DNA of 64,000 nucleotides, from the NCBI GenBank assembly GCA_035650475.1, contig DASRHP010000012.1, positions 856,059-920,058 on the forward strand. The letters are read 5' to 3'. The DNA is from Candidatus Binataceae bacterium (GTDB lineage: Bacteria; Desulfobacterota; Binatia; Binatales; Binataceae). Within the stretch, counting starts at the first letter, position 1. Each line of letters starts with the position of its first letter. The notes beneath the pieces were generated by a model. The model was given only the letters and a program-made list of their open reading frames with translations. It was not told where the DNA came from and did no database searches. The translations under genes and the position numbers were made by a program. This document shows, in pieces, positions 28,921 to 40,900 of this stretch.

Positions 28921-29616
28921 GTGTCGGACGAAGCGGGGGCCCGGGTGGGCGCGTTGTTGGAACAGCTCGGCGCGCGTTTCGAGCTCGTGCTGGAGGCGGT
29001 GTCCGGCTTCGGCGGGCGGCTCGATTCGTTGCGCGAGGAGGTCTTGGGCCAGTTCACTGAGGTCGGCCGCCAGATCCGCTTTCTTTCCGAGCAGATCGCC
29101 GAGAACCGCGACGGCATCGGCGGCGTGCGCGCCGACCTCGGTGCCGAAATCGTGCGCCTGGGCGAGACCTTGGGCGCGACACGGGTCGAATTCCGCGAAC
29201 AGCTCGGGGCGCTCAAGCTCGCGCTCCAGAACGAGATGGGCGTGCGCGCGGCGCAGGCGCGCGATCAGCTCAGCGAGGAGATGAACCGGCGCGCCGAGGA
29301 GGTCCGCATCCATCTCGGCCAGGAGATCGACGCCCTGCGCGACGCCGTGCGCACCGAGACGGGCAAGCGACCCTCGACCGCCGTCCGCGAAGGCGTGGAC
29401 CGCGCAATCGGCGAGGCCGCCGCCCAGCTTAAGGCCGAGGTCGCGGCCGCGGCCGAAGCCACCACCAAGAAGCTCTCCGCCGAGCTCAAGCAGACCAACA
29501 AAGCGGTCGCCGAGCTGGCGCGCAAGTTCGAGCGCTTCGACGACCGCATTACGATCCAGACCCGCGATCAGGAACAGCGCATGCGCAAGCTCGAGCGCAA
29601 CCGCAAAGCGGGCTAG
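28921..29616 (+). CDS. Long coiled-coil protein of unknown function
   Basis: A soluble, almost entirely helical 231-residue protein with heptad patterns throughout and no signal peptide or membrane segment (for example REEVLGQFTEVGRQIRFLSEQ and the Ala-rich AAAQLKAEVAAAAEATTKK). It begins with a GTG after a GGGGGAGGAG site. It is 15 bases downstream of lepB and so likely shares its transcript. The Ala/Glu/Lys composition and lack of domains suggest a structural or bundling role. I do not recognise a family. Confidence 0.7.
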   Translation: MSDEAGARVGALLEQLGARFELVLEAVSGFGGRLDSLREEVLGQFTEVGRQIRFLSEQIAENRDGIGGVRADLGAEIVRLGETLGATRVEFREQLGALKLALQNEMGVRAAQARDQLSEEMNRRAEEVRIHLGQEIDALRDAVRTETGKRPSTAVREGVDRAIGEAAAQLKAEVAAAAEATTKKLSAELKQTNKAVAELARKFERFDDRITIQTRDQEQRMRKLERNRKAG

Positions 29617-29669
29617 GGCTCGCACAAGGCACTGGCCGTAGTCCTGAGCACCAACGAATGATTCGTGTT

Positions 29670-29688
29670 CGCGGCTGCGGCGGCCGCG
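29670..29688 (+). terminator. Hairpin after the lepAB/coiled-coil genes
   Basis: CGCGGC pairs with GCCGCG across a seven-base loop and is followed by the pyrimidine-rich ACGGCTTATTTCTT. It lies between the coiled-coil gene and the promoter of the pyrimidine operon, where a terminator is expected. The T run is interrupted. Confidence 0.4.
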
Positions 29689-29732
29689 ACGGCTTATTTC
29701 TTGGAAAAGTCGGGTGAACCGCCCATCCCGGC

Positions 29733-29761
29733 TTGATTGGCGGGCGGCACGCCGGTACAAA
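29733..29761 (+). promoter_or_regulatory. Candidate promoter of the pyrimidine operon
   Basis: TTGATT and TACAAA are separated by exactly 17 bases; each matches four of six consensus bases. Transcription would start near 29768, only a few bases before the PyrR-binding-loop-like hairpin, so the attenuator would sit at the very 5' end of the transcript. Confidence 0.5.
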
Positions 29762-29770
29762 AGAAGGTGA

Positions 29771-29801
29771 CCTTTAACCCGTCACTGAGATGGCGGGAAG
29801 G
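29771..29801 (+). promoter_or_regulatory. PyrR-binding-loop-like hairpin (anti-antiterminator)
   Basis: CCCGTCA (29778-29784) pairs with TGGCGGG (29791-29797) around the hexaloop CTGAGA. A lower stem CCTT/AAGG is offset by a three-base UAA bulge. The loop fits the C-N-G-N-G-A pattern I recall for Bacillus PyrR-binding loops (CAGAGA there), as does the CCTTTAA...AAGG base. PyrR with bound UMP or UTP would hold this hairpin closed. Its 3' arm (GATGGCGGG, 29789-29797) can instead pair, with bulges, with CCCGGCTGCATC of the terminator, giving the expected mutually exclusive antiterminator. Confidence 0.7.
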
Positions 29802-29828
29802 GCGTAACGATGGAATTGCATACTGTGC

Positions 29829-29861
29829 GACCCGGCTGCATCCGCAGGCGGGTCTTTTTTT
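29829..29861 (+). terminator. Intrinsic terminator (attenuator) in the pyr leader
   Basis: GACCCG and CGGGTC form a perfect outer stem, CTGC and GCAG an inner one, separated by a single G-G mismatch and closed by an ATCC loop; seven T residues follow directly. It stands 22 bases before the pyrR GTG and so can only serve as an attenuator for the operon. It is the clearest Rho-independent terminator in the window. Confidence 0.85.
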
Positions 29862-29883
29862 GCGCGCGGCGGCGGAGCCTGCG

Positions 29884-30459
29884 GTGAGCGCGCCGCATCA
29901 GCACAACAACAAGCCGGCGCCGGCGCTCGACGCCGGCGCGATCGCGCGCTCGGTCAAGCGCATCGCGCACGAGGTCATCGAGCGCAACAACGGCGCCGCC
30001 AACGTCGTGCTGGTCGGCATCGTGCGCCGCGGCGCGAAGCTCGCCGAGCGGATGGCGGCGGCGATGGCGGAGGCTGGGCGGCCGGCGGTGCCGGTCGGCA
30101 CGCTCAATATCTCCTCGTATCGCGACGACGGCCGCGGCGCGCCGGGCGATCCGCGCCTGCTCGGACGCGATATCCCATTCGCGCTCGACGGCGCGCGGGT
30201 GGTGCTGGTGGACGACGTGCTCTACACCGGCCGCACCGTGCGCGCCGCGCTCGACGCACTCAGCGACCTCGGTCATCCCGAAGCGGTCCAGCTCGCGGTG
30301 CTGGTCGATCGCGGCGAGCGCGAGCTGCCGATTCGCGCAGACTACGTCGGGCGCAACATCGAGGCGCCGCGCGGCCAGCGCGTGTACGTGCGGCTTGCCG
30401 AAGTTGACGGCGTTGATGAAGTCGTCGTCGGCGAAAGCAAGAAGGAAACGACGAGCTGA
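29884..30459 (+). CDS. pyrR: PyrR: pyr attenuation regulator / uracil phosphoribosyltransferase
   Basis: UMP/UTP-sensing RNA-binding regulator that promotes termination in pyr leaders and often has side uracil phosphoribosyltransferase activity. From the chosen GTG (GGAG six bases upstream) the protein is 191 residues. It has the PyrR helix SVKRIAHEVIERN, the loop SSYRDD (residues 78-82), and the PRPP-binding motif VVLVDDVLYTGRT (107-119). The PyrR hallmark LAVLVDRG-x-RELPIRADYVG is present, except that the usual His after DRG is Glu145. About 50 in-frame codons upstream overlap the attenuator and are not coding. It heads pyrR-pyrB*-pyrC-carA-carB. Confidence 0.93.
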   Translation: MSAPHQHNNKPAPALDAGAIARSVKRIAHEVIERNNGAANVVLVGIVRRGAKLAERMAAAMAEAGRPAVPVGTLNISSYRDDGRGAPGDPRLLGRDIPFALDGARVVLVDDVLYTGRTVRAALDALSDLGHPEAVQLAVLVDRGERELPIRADYVGRNIEAPRGQRVYVRLAEVDGVDEVVVGESKKETTS

Positions 30460-30465
30460 GCGGCG

Positions 30466-32412
30466 ATGGCGCGGTTGTTCAAAAACGACGTCGTCTCGAT
30501 CGAGGACCTCAGCACCGCCGACATCGAGCGCATCTTCGAGCTCGCCGACTCTTTCGCCACCGCGCTCGAGAGCGGCGAGACGTTCGAGCGCGCGCGCGGC
30601 CTGATCATGGCGACGCTTTTTTACGAACCCTCGACCCGCACCCGGCTGAGCTTCGAGTCCGCGATGCATCGCCTGGGCGGCGCGGTCATCAGTTCGCCCG
30701 ACATGCAGGCCTCCTCGGCCGCCAAGGGCGAGACGCTGGCCGACACAGTGCGCGTGGTCGGTTCGTATGCGGACCTTATCGTAGTGCGCCATCCGTGCGA
30801 CGGGGCGGCGCGGGTCGCCGCCGAGTACGCGCCGTGCCCGGTGCTCAACGCGGGCGACGGCAGCCGCGAGCATCCAACTCAAACCCTGTGCGACCTCTAC
30901 GTCCTGCGGCGCAAGAAGGGGCGCCTGCGCGGCCTGACTGTCGCGATCTGCGGCGATCTGAAGTTCGGCCGCACCGTGCACTCACTGATTTACGCGCTGG
31001 CCCGCTTCGGCGCCAACATCGTTGCCGTGCCGTACCACGGGATGAACGTGCCGGGCTATGTGCTCGAACGCGTCGCGGCGGAGCGCAATTACGGCTTTTC
31101 GACGGTCACGATGGAGGAGTTGCGCGGGCTCGCGGGCGGAATCGACGCGCTCTACCTCACGCCCAGCGCGCCCCATCAAATGGCGCTGTTCACCGCGGAG
31201 ATGCCGCTGGAGGGCCCGCCGCCTGCCGCCCAGCCGCCGGCCGCGCTCGACGCCTTCTACCTGACCCGCCTGCAGCGCGAGCGCATGGGTGACAAGGGGG
31301 CGGGAGTGCAACCCTACGGCCACTTCGACGCGCGCGCGCTGAGGACCACGCGCACTCACGAGGCGGTCGTGATGCATCCGCTGCCGCGCACAGACGAGCT
31401 CGCCTACGAACTCGACACTGACCCGCGCGCCGTGTACTTCGAGCAGGCCGCCGCGGGAGTTCCGGTGCGGATGGCGCTGATCGCGTGGCTGCTCGAGCAG
31501 ACCGAAAGCGCCGCGCATGACGCCGGGCCGGGCGCAATCCGCTTCAAGGCCCATCCGGCGCCGCGCTGCCCGAACCCGAGCTGCATCAGCCGCCACGAAA
31601 CTTCCTACATCGCGCCGCGCTTCCGGCTCGGCCGCGCCGCCCCATCCTCGGCGCTGGTGCTGATTTGCGAGCTATGCGAGCGCGAGCTTCGGGTTGAGTA
31701 CGTCGGCCACGCGCGCACCCGCCGCTACTACCATTTCGACGAGAGCCTGTACGGATACGTCCGCCGATGGATCGACGAGGGTTCGCTCGCCGCCTTCGAG
31801 AGCGTCAAGCAAGCCGAAGAGGACGGCTACGAGCCGTATCGGCGCGGCCCGCAGCGCGAAATCATGAATGCGGGCGAGGTCGCCGCCGCGTGCGGCGCGC
31901 TGGCGAAGCAAATCATCGCCGATCTTCCTGACCTCGCGGCGGTTTCGATTGTCGGCGTGGTCAGCCACGGTGCGCTGCTCGCGCTCCGCCTGCGGGATCT
32001 GATCGAGGCCGAGACGGGCGTGCGTCCGCCGTGCGGCGCGCTCGACGTCTTCGGCGGCCAGGCCGCGCTGCATCCGTTGGATGGCGGCTCCGCCCTCGAC
32101 GTCGAGGATCGCACGATCGTCCTGGTGGACGACGTGATCAACAGCGGATGGACCGTCCAGCGCGCAATGACGGCGCTGTGGCAGCGCGGGCGACCGGCCG
32201 CGGTCAAGCTCGCCGTGTTGATCGACCGCGGCCATCGCGCGCTGCCGATCCGACCCAACTACGTCGGCAAGAACATCCCAACCGCGCGCGCCGAGCGCGT
32301 ACAGGTCCGCCTGGTGCCCCCCGACGGCGCCTCGGCGCGGACCAAGACACAGGACCGCGTCGTTATCTACTCGATGGTCGAGTCACTCAAGGAAGGCGAG
32401 GGTGCGGCATGA
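30466..32412 (+). CDS. pyrB: Triple fusion: aspartate carbamoyltransferase + PyrI-type zinc motif + PyrR-like domain
   Basis: Catalyses carbamoyl phosphate + aspartate to carbamoyl aspartate. Residues 1-345 are a catalytic chain with every key motif: STRTR (56-60), SSAAKGETLAD, VVRHP, GDGSREHPTQT, GDLKFGRTVHSL, YLTRLQRERM and MHPLPRTDE. Next comes a zinc motif like that of the PyrI regulatory chain: Cys368-x4-Cys373 (RCPNPSCIS) and Cys401-x2-Cys404. After a 60-residue linker without a recognisable PyrI allosteric domain, residues 465-620 form a PyrR-like phosphoribosyltransferase fold: VLVDDVINSGWT, then LIDRGHRALPIRPNYVGKNIP. The PyrR YRDD loop is lost and the PRPP motif altered, so this part is probably a sensor or scaffold. 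Residues 233-261 are an extra insert before the aspartate-binding loop. The frame is continuous, with no sign of a missing stop. Confidence 0.9.
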   Translation: MARLFKNDVVSIEDLSTADIERIFELADSFATALESGETFERARGLIMATLFYEPSTRTRLSFESAMHRLGGAVISSPDMQASSAAKGETLADTVRVVGSYADLIVVRHPCDGAARVAAEYAPCPVLNAGDGSREHPTQTLCDLYVLRRKKGRLRGLTVAICGDLKFGRTVHSLIYALARFGANIVAVPYHGMNVPGYVLERVAAERNYGFSTVTMEELRGLAGGIDALYLTPSAPHQMALFTAEMPLEGPPPAAQPPAALDAFYLTRLQRERMGDKGAGVQPYGHFDARALRTTRTHEAVVMHPLPRTDELAYELDTDPRAVYFEQAAAGVPVRMALIAWLLEQTESAAHDAGPGAIRFKAHPAPRCPNPSCISRHETSYIAPRFRLGRAAPSSALVLICELCERELRVEYVGHARTRRYYHFDESLYGYVRRWIDEGSLAAFESVKQAEEDGYEPYRRGPQREIMNAGEVAAACGALAKQIIADLPDLAAVSIVGVVSHGALLALRLRDLIEAETGVRPPCGALDVFGGQAALHPLDGGSALDVEDRTIVLVDDVINSGWTVQRAMTALWQRGRPAAVKLAVLIDRGHRALPIRPNYVGKNIPTARAERVQVRLVPPDGASARTKTQDRVVIYSMVESLKEGEGAA

Positions 32413-33785
32413 GCCGGCTCCTGATCCGCGGCGGACGCCTGATCGATCCAGCCAATTCCCGCGACGAGGTTTGCGACGTGCTGATCGCGGATGGCGAGAT
32501 CGAGGCGATCGTACGGACAGGGAACCCGCAAGCCGGCGCTGCGATGCCGGGTGCGCCGGTGATCGATGCCGCCGGATGGTGGGTCGTGCCGGGGCTGATC
32601 GACCCGCACGTCCATCTGCGTGATCCCGGCTTTCCCGAAAAGGAGACTATCGCTACGGGCCTGCGTGCGGCGGCCGCAGGCGGCTTTACGGCGGTAGCCG
32701 CGATGGCCAACACGTCGCCGGTCAATGATTGCCCCGAGATCACGCGTTACATGCTCGCTCAAGCGGCCGAAGTCCACGCCGCGCGGCTCATCCCGGTCTC
32801 GGCCGTGACGCGTGACCTTGAGGGCGGCGAGATGGTCGATTTCGCGGCGATGGCCGCGGCGGGCGCGCGGCTGTTCTCCGACGACGGGATTCCGATCGAT
32901 GATCAGGCGCTGCTGGCACGGGCGTTGGAGGAAGCGGCGCGGGCCGGATTCGCCATCTCGCTGCACGAAGAGGACCGCGCGCTGACCGGCAGCGGCGCGG
33001 TCAACGCCGGCGAGGTCTCGAAGCGCCTCGGCGTGGCCGGCGCTCCTGCGGCCGCCGAGATCGATCGCGTGCGTCGCGACCTCGCGCTGGCGATCGGCGC
33101 GGGAGCTGCGGTGCATGTCGCGCACGTCTCGACCGCCGAAGCGCTCGAGCTGATTCGCGCCGCGCGCAAGCGCGGCGCCCAGGTCACCTGTGAAGTGACA
33201 CCCCATCATTTCGCGCTCGACGAGCGGGCAGCGCTCAGATGGGGGCCGAACGCCAAAATGGCGCCGCCGCTGCGCAGTCCGCGCGACGTTGAAGCCGTTC
33301 TGGCCGCGATCGCCGACGGCACGATCGACATGATCGCTACCGATCATGCTCCGCACGACCCGGACTCCAAGCGGATGGCGCGCCTTGCCAGATTCTTCGG
33401 CGCCGACCGCGAATGCGGCCGCCTGCCCGAGGACGCCGCCGAGGCGCTGAGCCATGCGGCCAACGGCGTAGTGGGGCTGGAGACCGCGCTCGGCCTGGCG
33501 CTCGGGCTGGTCCATCGCGGGGTCATCGACGCGCCGCGGATGGTCCGGATGATGTCGCTTAATCCGGCGCGTTTGCTCAGAATCGACGGCGGCGCCATCG
33601 AGGCGGGAGTACGTGCGGACCTCACGCTTATCGACCCAAACAGTAAGTGGACGGTGGACCCGATGAAGTTCATCTCGAAGAGTCGCAATACGCCGTTTGG
33701 CGGGCGCGAGCTTGAGGGCAAGGCGATGGTGACGATCGTGGCCGGCGAAATCGTGTATGACGCGCGCACGGAGGCGCGGGTCTGA
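32409..33785 (+). CDS. pyrC: Dihydroorotase (class I)
   Basis: Closes carbamoyl aspartate to dihydroorotate. The 458-residue metal-dependent amidohydrolase has the first ligands His67 and His69 in [19 protein letters not shown], the second-shell SDDGIPIDD, histidine ligands in SLHEED and [13 protein letters not shown], and the catalytic aspartate in [13 protein letters not shown]. Class I enzymes of this type often associate with aspartate carbamoyltransferase, as in Aquifex. The ATG overlaps the stop of the fusion gene (ATGA), so the two enzymes are made together, which favours a complex. Confidence 0.94.
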   Translation: MSRLLIRGGRLIDPANSRDEVCDVLIADGEIEAIVRTGNPQAGAAMPGAPVIDAAGWWVVPGLIDPHVHLRDPGFPEKETIATGLRAAAAGGFTAVAAMANTSPVNDCPEITRYMLAQAAEVHAARLIPVSAVTRDLEGGEMVDFAAMAAAGARLFSDDGIPIDDQALLARALEEAARAGFAISLHEEDRALTGSGAVNAGEVSKRLGVAGAPAAAEIDRVRRDLALAIGAGAAVHVAHVSTAEALELIRAARKRGAQVTCEVTPHHFALDERAALRWGPNAKMAPPLRSPRDVEAVLAAIADGTIDMIATDHAPHDPDSKRMARLARFFGADRECGRLPEDAAEALSHAANGVVGLETALGLALGLVHRGVIDAPRMVRMMSLNPARLLRIDGGAIEAGVRADLTLIDPNSKWTVDPMKFISKSRNTPFGGRELEGKAMVTIVAGEIVYDARTEARV

Positions 33786-34981
33786 TGGCGGCGGGCGAGG
33801 CGATACTGGCGCTCGCTGACGGGCGCATCTTTCGCGGCCGCGCCTTCGGCGCGATTGGCGAAACAGTCGGCGAGATCGTCTTCAACACCGCCATGACCGG
33901 CTACCAGGAGGTGCTCACCGATCCCTCTTACAAAGGGCAGATCGTGTGCATGACCTACCCCGAAATCGGCAACGTCGGGGTCAACGCGGAGGACGCCGAG
34001 TCGCAGCGCGTATACGTCGAAGGCTTCGTGGTCAAGGAGTACTGCCCGCGGCCGTCGAACTGGCGCTCGGAAATGACGCTCGGCGAATACCTCGAACGCG
34101 CAGGGGTGGTCGGAATCGAGGGAATCGACACTCGCGCGCTGGTGCGCCACATCCGCACCCACGGCGCGCAGGAGGCGGTGATTTCCAGCCTGGACCTCGA
34201 CCCGGCCGCGCTGGTTGCGCGCGCCAAGGCCTCGCCCGGACTCGTCGGGCGCGACCTGGTAAAGGAAGTCACCTGCGAGGCCTCATTCGACTGGGAACTC
34301 GGAGACTGGACGCTGGGCGAGGGCTATCACCGCCCCACCACAGAGGAGCTGCGCGCGGCGCCGTTGGTCGTTGCGCTCGACTACGGGGCCAAGCGGAACA
34401 TCCTGCGCCGCCTGGTCGCGAGCGGCTTTCGGGTGCGCGTGATGCCAGCGACGGCAACCGCGCAGCAGGTGCTGGCGGCCGGCCCCGATGGCGTCTTTCT
34501 TTCCAACGGGCCGGCGGATCCGGCGGCGCTGCCGTATGCGCATGCGGCCGTACGCGAATTGATCGGCAAAAAGCCGATTTTCGGCATCTGCCTCGGTCAT
34601 CAGATTCTCGGGCTCGCGCTCGGCGGGCGGACCTACAAGCTGACCTTCGGCCATCACGGCGCGAATCATCCGGTAATGGATCTGCGCACGCGCAGGGTGG
34701 AAATCACTTCGCAGAATCACGGCTTCGCGGTGGACGCCGATTCGCTGGCCGGACGCGCCGAGCTTTCCCATCTCAACCTCAACGACCGAACCGTCGAAGG
34801 GCTGCGCGGCGTCGGGGTGCCGTTCTTCTCCGTGCAGTATCATCCCGAGGCCTCGCCCGGGCCGCACGACGCGAGCTATCTGTTCCGCCGCTTCCGCCGC
34901 CTGGTCGAGGCGTTCCCGCGCTGGGGTGCCGAGGCGCTGGATCGGATCGCGACGGAGGAAGGGCACGGAGCCGTCGCGTGA
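33785..34981 (+). CDS. carA: Carbamoyl-phosphate synthase small (glutaminase) subunit
   Basis: Releases ammonia from glutamine and channels it to CarB. The 398 residues comprise the N-terminal CarA-specific domain ([16 protein letters not shown]) and a class I glutaminase with nucleophile Cys269 in [15 protein letters not shown] and the His353-Glu355 pair in [13 protein letters not shown]. Its ATG overlaps the pyrC stop by one base (TGATG). CarA supplies carbamoyl phosphate for both pyrimidines and arginine; here its neighbours are purely pyrimidine genes. Confidence 0.96.
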   Translation: MAAGEAILALADGRIFRGRAFGAIGETVGEIVFNTAMTGYQEVLTDPSYKGQIVCMTYPEIGNVGVNAEDAESQRVYVEGFVVKEYCPRPSNWRSEMTLGEYLERAGVVGIEGIDTRALVRHIRTHGAQEAVISSLDLDPAALVARAKASPGLVGRDLVKEVTCEASFDWELGDWTLGEGYHRPTTEELRAAPLVVALDYGAKRNILRRLVASGFRVRVMPATATAQQVLAAGPDGVFLSNGPADPAALPYAHAAVRELIGKKPIFGICLGHQILGLALGGRTYKLTFGHHGANHPVMDLRTRRVEITSQNHGFAVDADSLAGRAELSHLNLNDRTVEGLRGVGVPFFSVQYHPEASPGPHDASYLFRRFRRLVEAFPRWGAEALDRIATEEGHGAVA

Positions 34982-35028
34982 CACAATTGCTGGGAGCCGA
35001 AGCGAACCAAATGGACCTGAAGCTTTAG

Positions 35029-38259
<3,231 letters not shown>

Positions 38260-38306
38260 ACGCGCCCGGGCGGACGCCATCCGGGTTGCGCCCCTCGCTT
38301 CGCGCA

Positions 38307-40406
38307 ATGCCGCTCGACATGCAAACCCCGGTTGCCGCGCTCAGCGGCGTTGGCCCCAAACGTGCGGCCGCGCTCGCCGAGCGCGGTATCACGACCGTCG
38401 CCGACCTGCTCTTCAACCTGCCGCTGCGCTACCAGGACTGGCGCATCCGCACGCCGCTTGTCGAAATCAGGCCCGGGACCGCCGCTGTGGTGGAAGGACG
38501 TCTGCTCGGGCTCAAGGAGCGGCCGATGCGCGGGATGCGCTGGCGACGGATGGCCGTCGGATGGCTCCAGGACACCCACGGCGCACGCGTGCGCGTCGTG
38601 TGGTTCAATCTGCCCGCCTACATGAAGGGCCGCATGCCCGAAGGCGGGCGGGTCGTGATGCACGGGCGGGTCGGCGAGTCCCCCGACGGCACGCTCGAAA
38701 TCATCCATCCCGAGGTTTACACCCTCGACGGCGGCGCGCCGCCCGCCGTACGTCCCGTCTACAGCCTGCCATCGGAGATCGGCCAGCGTGTCTACAGTGC
38801 GCTGGTTTCGCAGGCGCTGGACGGGATCGGCGGCCGAGTGGAGGGCGCGGTGCCGCCCGAGTTGCGCGCCGAGGCGGCCCTGATGCCGCCGTACGACGCG
38901 CTGCGCTTTCTGCATCAGCCGCCCGCCGACGCCGAGCCGGCCGCTCTGGAGGCAGGCGAGAGCCCGGCGCAGTATGCGCTTGCGTTCGACGAGATGTTCG
39001 CCTTTCAGCTCGCGGTGGCTATCGACCGCATGCGGGCGGCGCGGCGGACCGGCGCGCGTATCGACGCCCTGCCGACACTGAGCGCGCGCCTGCTGGCGAC
39101 GCTGCCGTTCGCGCCGACCCGCGCGCAGCTTCGCGCGATCGACGAGATCGGCGCCGACCTTTCCGGGCCCCATCCGATGAACCGTCTACTGATGGGCGAT
39201 GTGGGCAGCGGCAAGACGCTGGTCGCGCTGTGGGCGGCGCTGCGCGCGGCGGAGTCGGGATGGCAGGTCGCAATGATGGCGCCGACCGAACTGCTCGCCG
39301 AGCAACACTACCAGAGCTTCGCCCGGCTGTGCGCGCCGCTCGGCGTACCGGCCGCGCTCCTGCTTGGCAAGACGCCGCCGGCCGAGCGCGCCCGTACGCT
39401 GCGCCTGCTCGCCTCCGGCGCGCTGCCCATCGTCTTCGGCACCCAGGCGCTGATCCAGGAAGGTGTCGCATTCGGCCGGCTGGGTCTGGCCATCGTCGAT
39501 GAACAGCATCGCTTCGGTGTCTTCGATCGCGCGCGGCTGAAAGCGCTGGGACCGAGCGCTCACGCGCTGCTGATGACGGCGACGCCGATCCCGCGAAGTC
39601 TCGCGTTGACCCTGCTTGCCAACCTCGAAATCTCCGTGCTCGACGAGATGCCGCCCGGCAGGACACCGATCAGGACCGAGGTTTTCACCGAGGATCGGAT
39701 GGCTGAAGTTGACGCGGCGGTGCGCCGGGAACTCGAAGCCCGCCGGCGCGCCTACTACGTGGTGCCGCTGATCGAGAGCGATGATGACAGCGACGAACGG
39801 ATGTCGGTTTCCGCGATGGCAGAGCGGCTGAACACAGGAGCGCTCGCCGGGTTCAAAATCGGCACGCTGCACGGCAGGATGCGCCCGGCGGACAAGGAGC
39901 GGGCGATGCGCGCCTTTCGCGACGGCGCGCTCGACGTGCTGGTCTCGACCACTGTGGTCGAAGTCGGCATCGACGTTCCCGAAGCGAGCGTAATCGTCGT
40001 GGTCGCGGCCGAACGCTACGGCCTCGCCCAGCTCCATCAGCTGCGCGGCAGGGTAGGGCGGGGCGCGGCGGCATCGCGATGCTGCCTGGTGCTGTCGCGC
40101 GGCGCGGACGCCCGCGCGCGCAAGCGGCTCGAGGTGATGGCGCGCGCAGGCAGCGGGGCTGAAGTCGCGCGCGCCGACCTCGAGATGCGCGGCCCAGGCG
40201 ACCTGCTCGGCGCCCGCCAGAGCGGCGCGCTGCCGCTGCGCTTCGCTGACTTTATCCGCGATATCCGGCTTATCGAGCAGGCGCGCGCGCTGGCGGAGCG
40301 ATGGCTAGTGCGCGACCCGGCACTGGAATCGCCAGCTTCCGCCGGCACGCGCGCGGCGCTCAGGCGGATGCTGGATTTCGGCTTCAGCCTGGGCGATGTA
40401 GGCTAG
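38307..40406 (+). CDS. recG: ATP-dependent DNA helicase RecG
   Basis: Branch-migration helicase that rescues stalled forks and processes recombination intermediates. The 699-residue chain has an N-terminal HhH-like LSGVGPKRAAALAERGI, the OB-fold wedge domain (about 50-160), Walker A MGDVGSGKT, the DEAD-box variant VDEQHRFGV, TATPIPRSLALT, and the motifs TVVEVGIDVPEAS and QLRGRVGRG. I preferred the ATG here over a TTG seven codons upstream; no ribosome-binding site is obvious for either. It follows carB by 47 bases and may be read from the same transcript. Confidence 0.95.
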   Translation: MPLDMQTPVAALSGVGPKRAAALAERGITTVADLLFNLPLRYQDWRIRTPLVEIRPGTAAVVEGRLLGLKERPMRGMRWRRMAVGWLQDTHGARVRVVWFNLPAYMKGRMPEGGRVVMHGRVGESPDGTLEIIHPEVYTLDGGAPPAVRPVYSLPSEIGQRVYSALVSQALDGIGGRVEGAVPPELRAEAALMPPYDALRFLHQPPADAEPAALEAGESPAQYALAFDEMFAFQLAVAIDRMRAARRTGARIDALPTLSARLLATLPFAPTRAQLRAIDEIGADLSGPHPMNRLLMGDVGSGKTLVALWAALRAAESGWQVAMMAPTELLAEQHYQSFARLCAPLGVPAALLLGKTPPAERARTLRLLASGALPIVFGTQALIQEGVAFGRLGLAIVDEQHRFGVFDRARLKALGPSAHALLMTATPIPRSLALTLLANLEISVLDEMPPGRTPIRTEVFTEDRMAEVDAAVRRELEARRRAYYVVPLIESDDDSDERMSVSAMAERLNTGALAGFKIGTLHGRMRPADKERAMRAFRDGALDVLVSTTVVEVGIDVPEASVIVVVAAERYGLAQLHQLRGRVGRGAAASRCCLVLSRGADARARKRLEVMARAGSGAEVARADLEMRGPGDLLGARQSGALPLRFADFIRDIRLIEQARALAERWLVRDPALESPASAGTRAALRRMLDFGFSLGDVG

Positions 40407-40411
40407 AAGGG

Positions 40412-40900
40412 ATGGCGCGGGCCAGACGGTCGAATTCAAAGCGAGCGACGGCAAGCGGCGAAATCCGCAGGCGCCATGAAGTTTCGGCCGGCGGCGTGAT
40501 CTGGCGGCGCAATTCCGCCGGCTCATACCAGGTCGCCCTGGTGCGCCCGGCAGGACGCAGGACCTGGGTCCTGCCCAAGGGGCATCTCGAGCCCGGTGAG
40601 AGCCCGCTCGACGCCGCGCGGCGGGAGGTGCGCGAAGAAACCGGGCTGACTGTCGGCGCAGTGCAGCCGCTGGGCGACATCTCCTACGTCTTTTCCGCCC
40701 ATGCGCGGGGCGAACCGCTCACCCGTATTTTCAAGCGCGTGCATTTTTTCCTGATGGAATGCGTAGGCGGCGACCCCTCCGCCCACGACGCCGAAATCGA
40801 CGAAGTCGTCTGGCTCAGCTTCGACGACGCGCTCAGGCGCGCCACCCACGCGAGCGAACAGGCGCTCATCGCCAAGGCGCGCCAGCTGCTCGGCGCCTAA
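40412..40900 (+). CDS. Nudix hydrolase
   Basis: A 162-residue Nudix pyrophosphohydrolase. The catalytic Nudix box is complete, running from GHLEPGES through REVREETGL (about residues 58-80). The N-terminal 20 residues are basic. The hydrophobic strands EVSAGGVIWRRN and RTWVLPKGH place it near the diadenosine-polyphosphate or ADP-ribose type, but substrate prediction is unreliable. AGAAGGG directly precedes the start. It begins five bases after recG and overlaps by four bases the 3' end of the convergent metallopeptidase gene. Confidence 0.9.
   Translation: MARARRSNSKRATASGEIRRRHEVSAGGVIWRRNSAGSYQVALVRPAGRRTWVLPKGHLEPGESPLDAARREVREETGLTVGAVQPLGDISYVFSAHARGEPLTRIFKRVHFFLMECVGGDPSAHDAEIDEVVWLSFDDALRRATHASEQALIAKARQLLGA

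Noticed and set aside
31678..31860. A hidden PyrI allosteric domain in the linker after the zinc motif
   Set aside because: The 60 residues between Cys404 and the PyrR-like domain show no PyrI nucleotide-binding pattern and are too short for it.
30466..32412. Possibility that the pyrB fusion is two genes with a missed stop or frameshift
   Set aside because: The frame is continuous through all three domains, motif spacing is normal in each, and the zinc motif lies between the two others. A base error creating one uninterrupted frame would not add a zinc region in phase.
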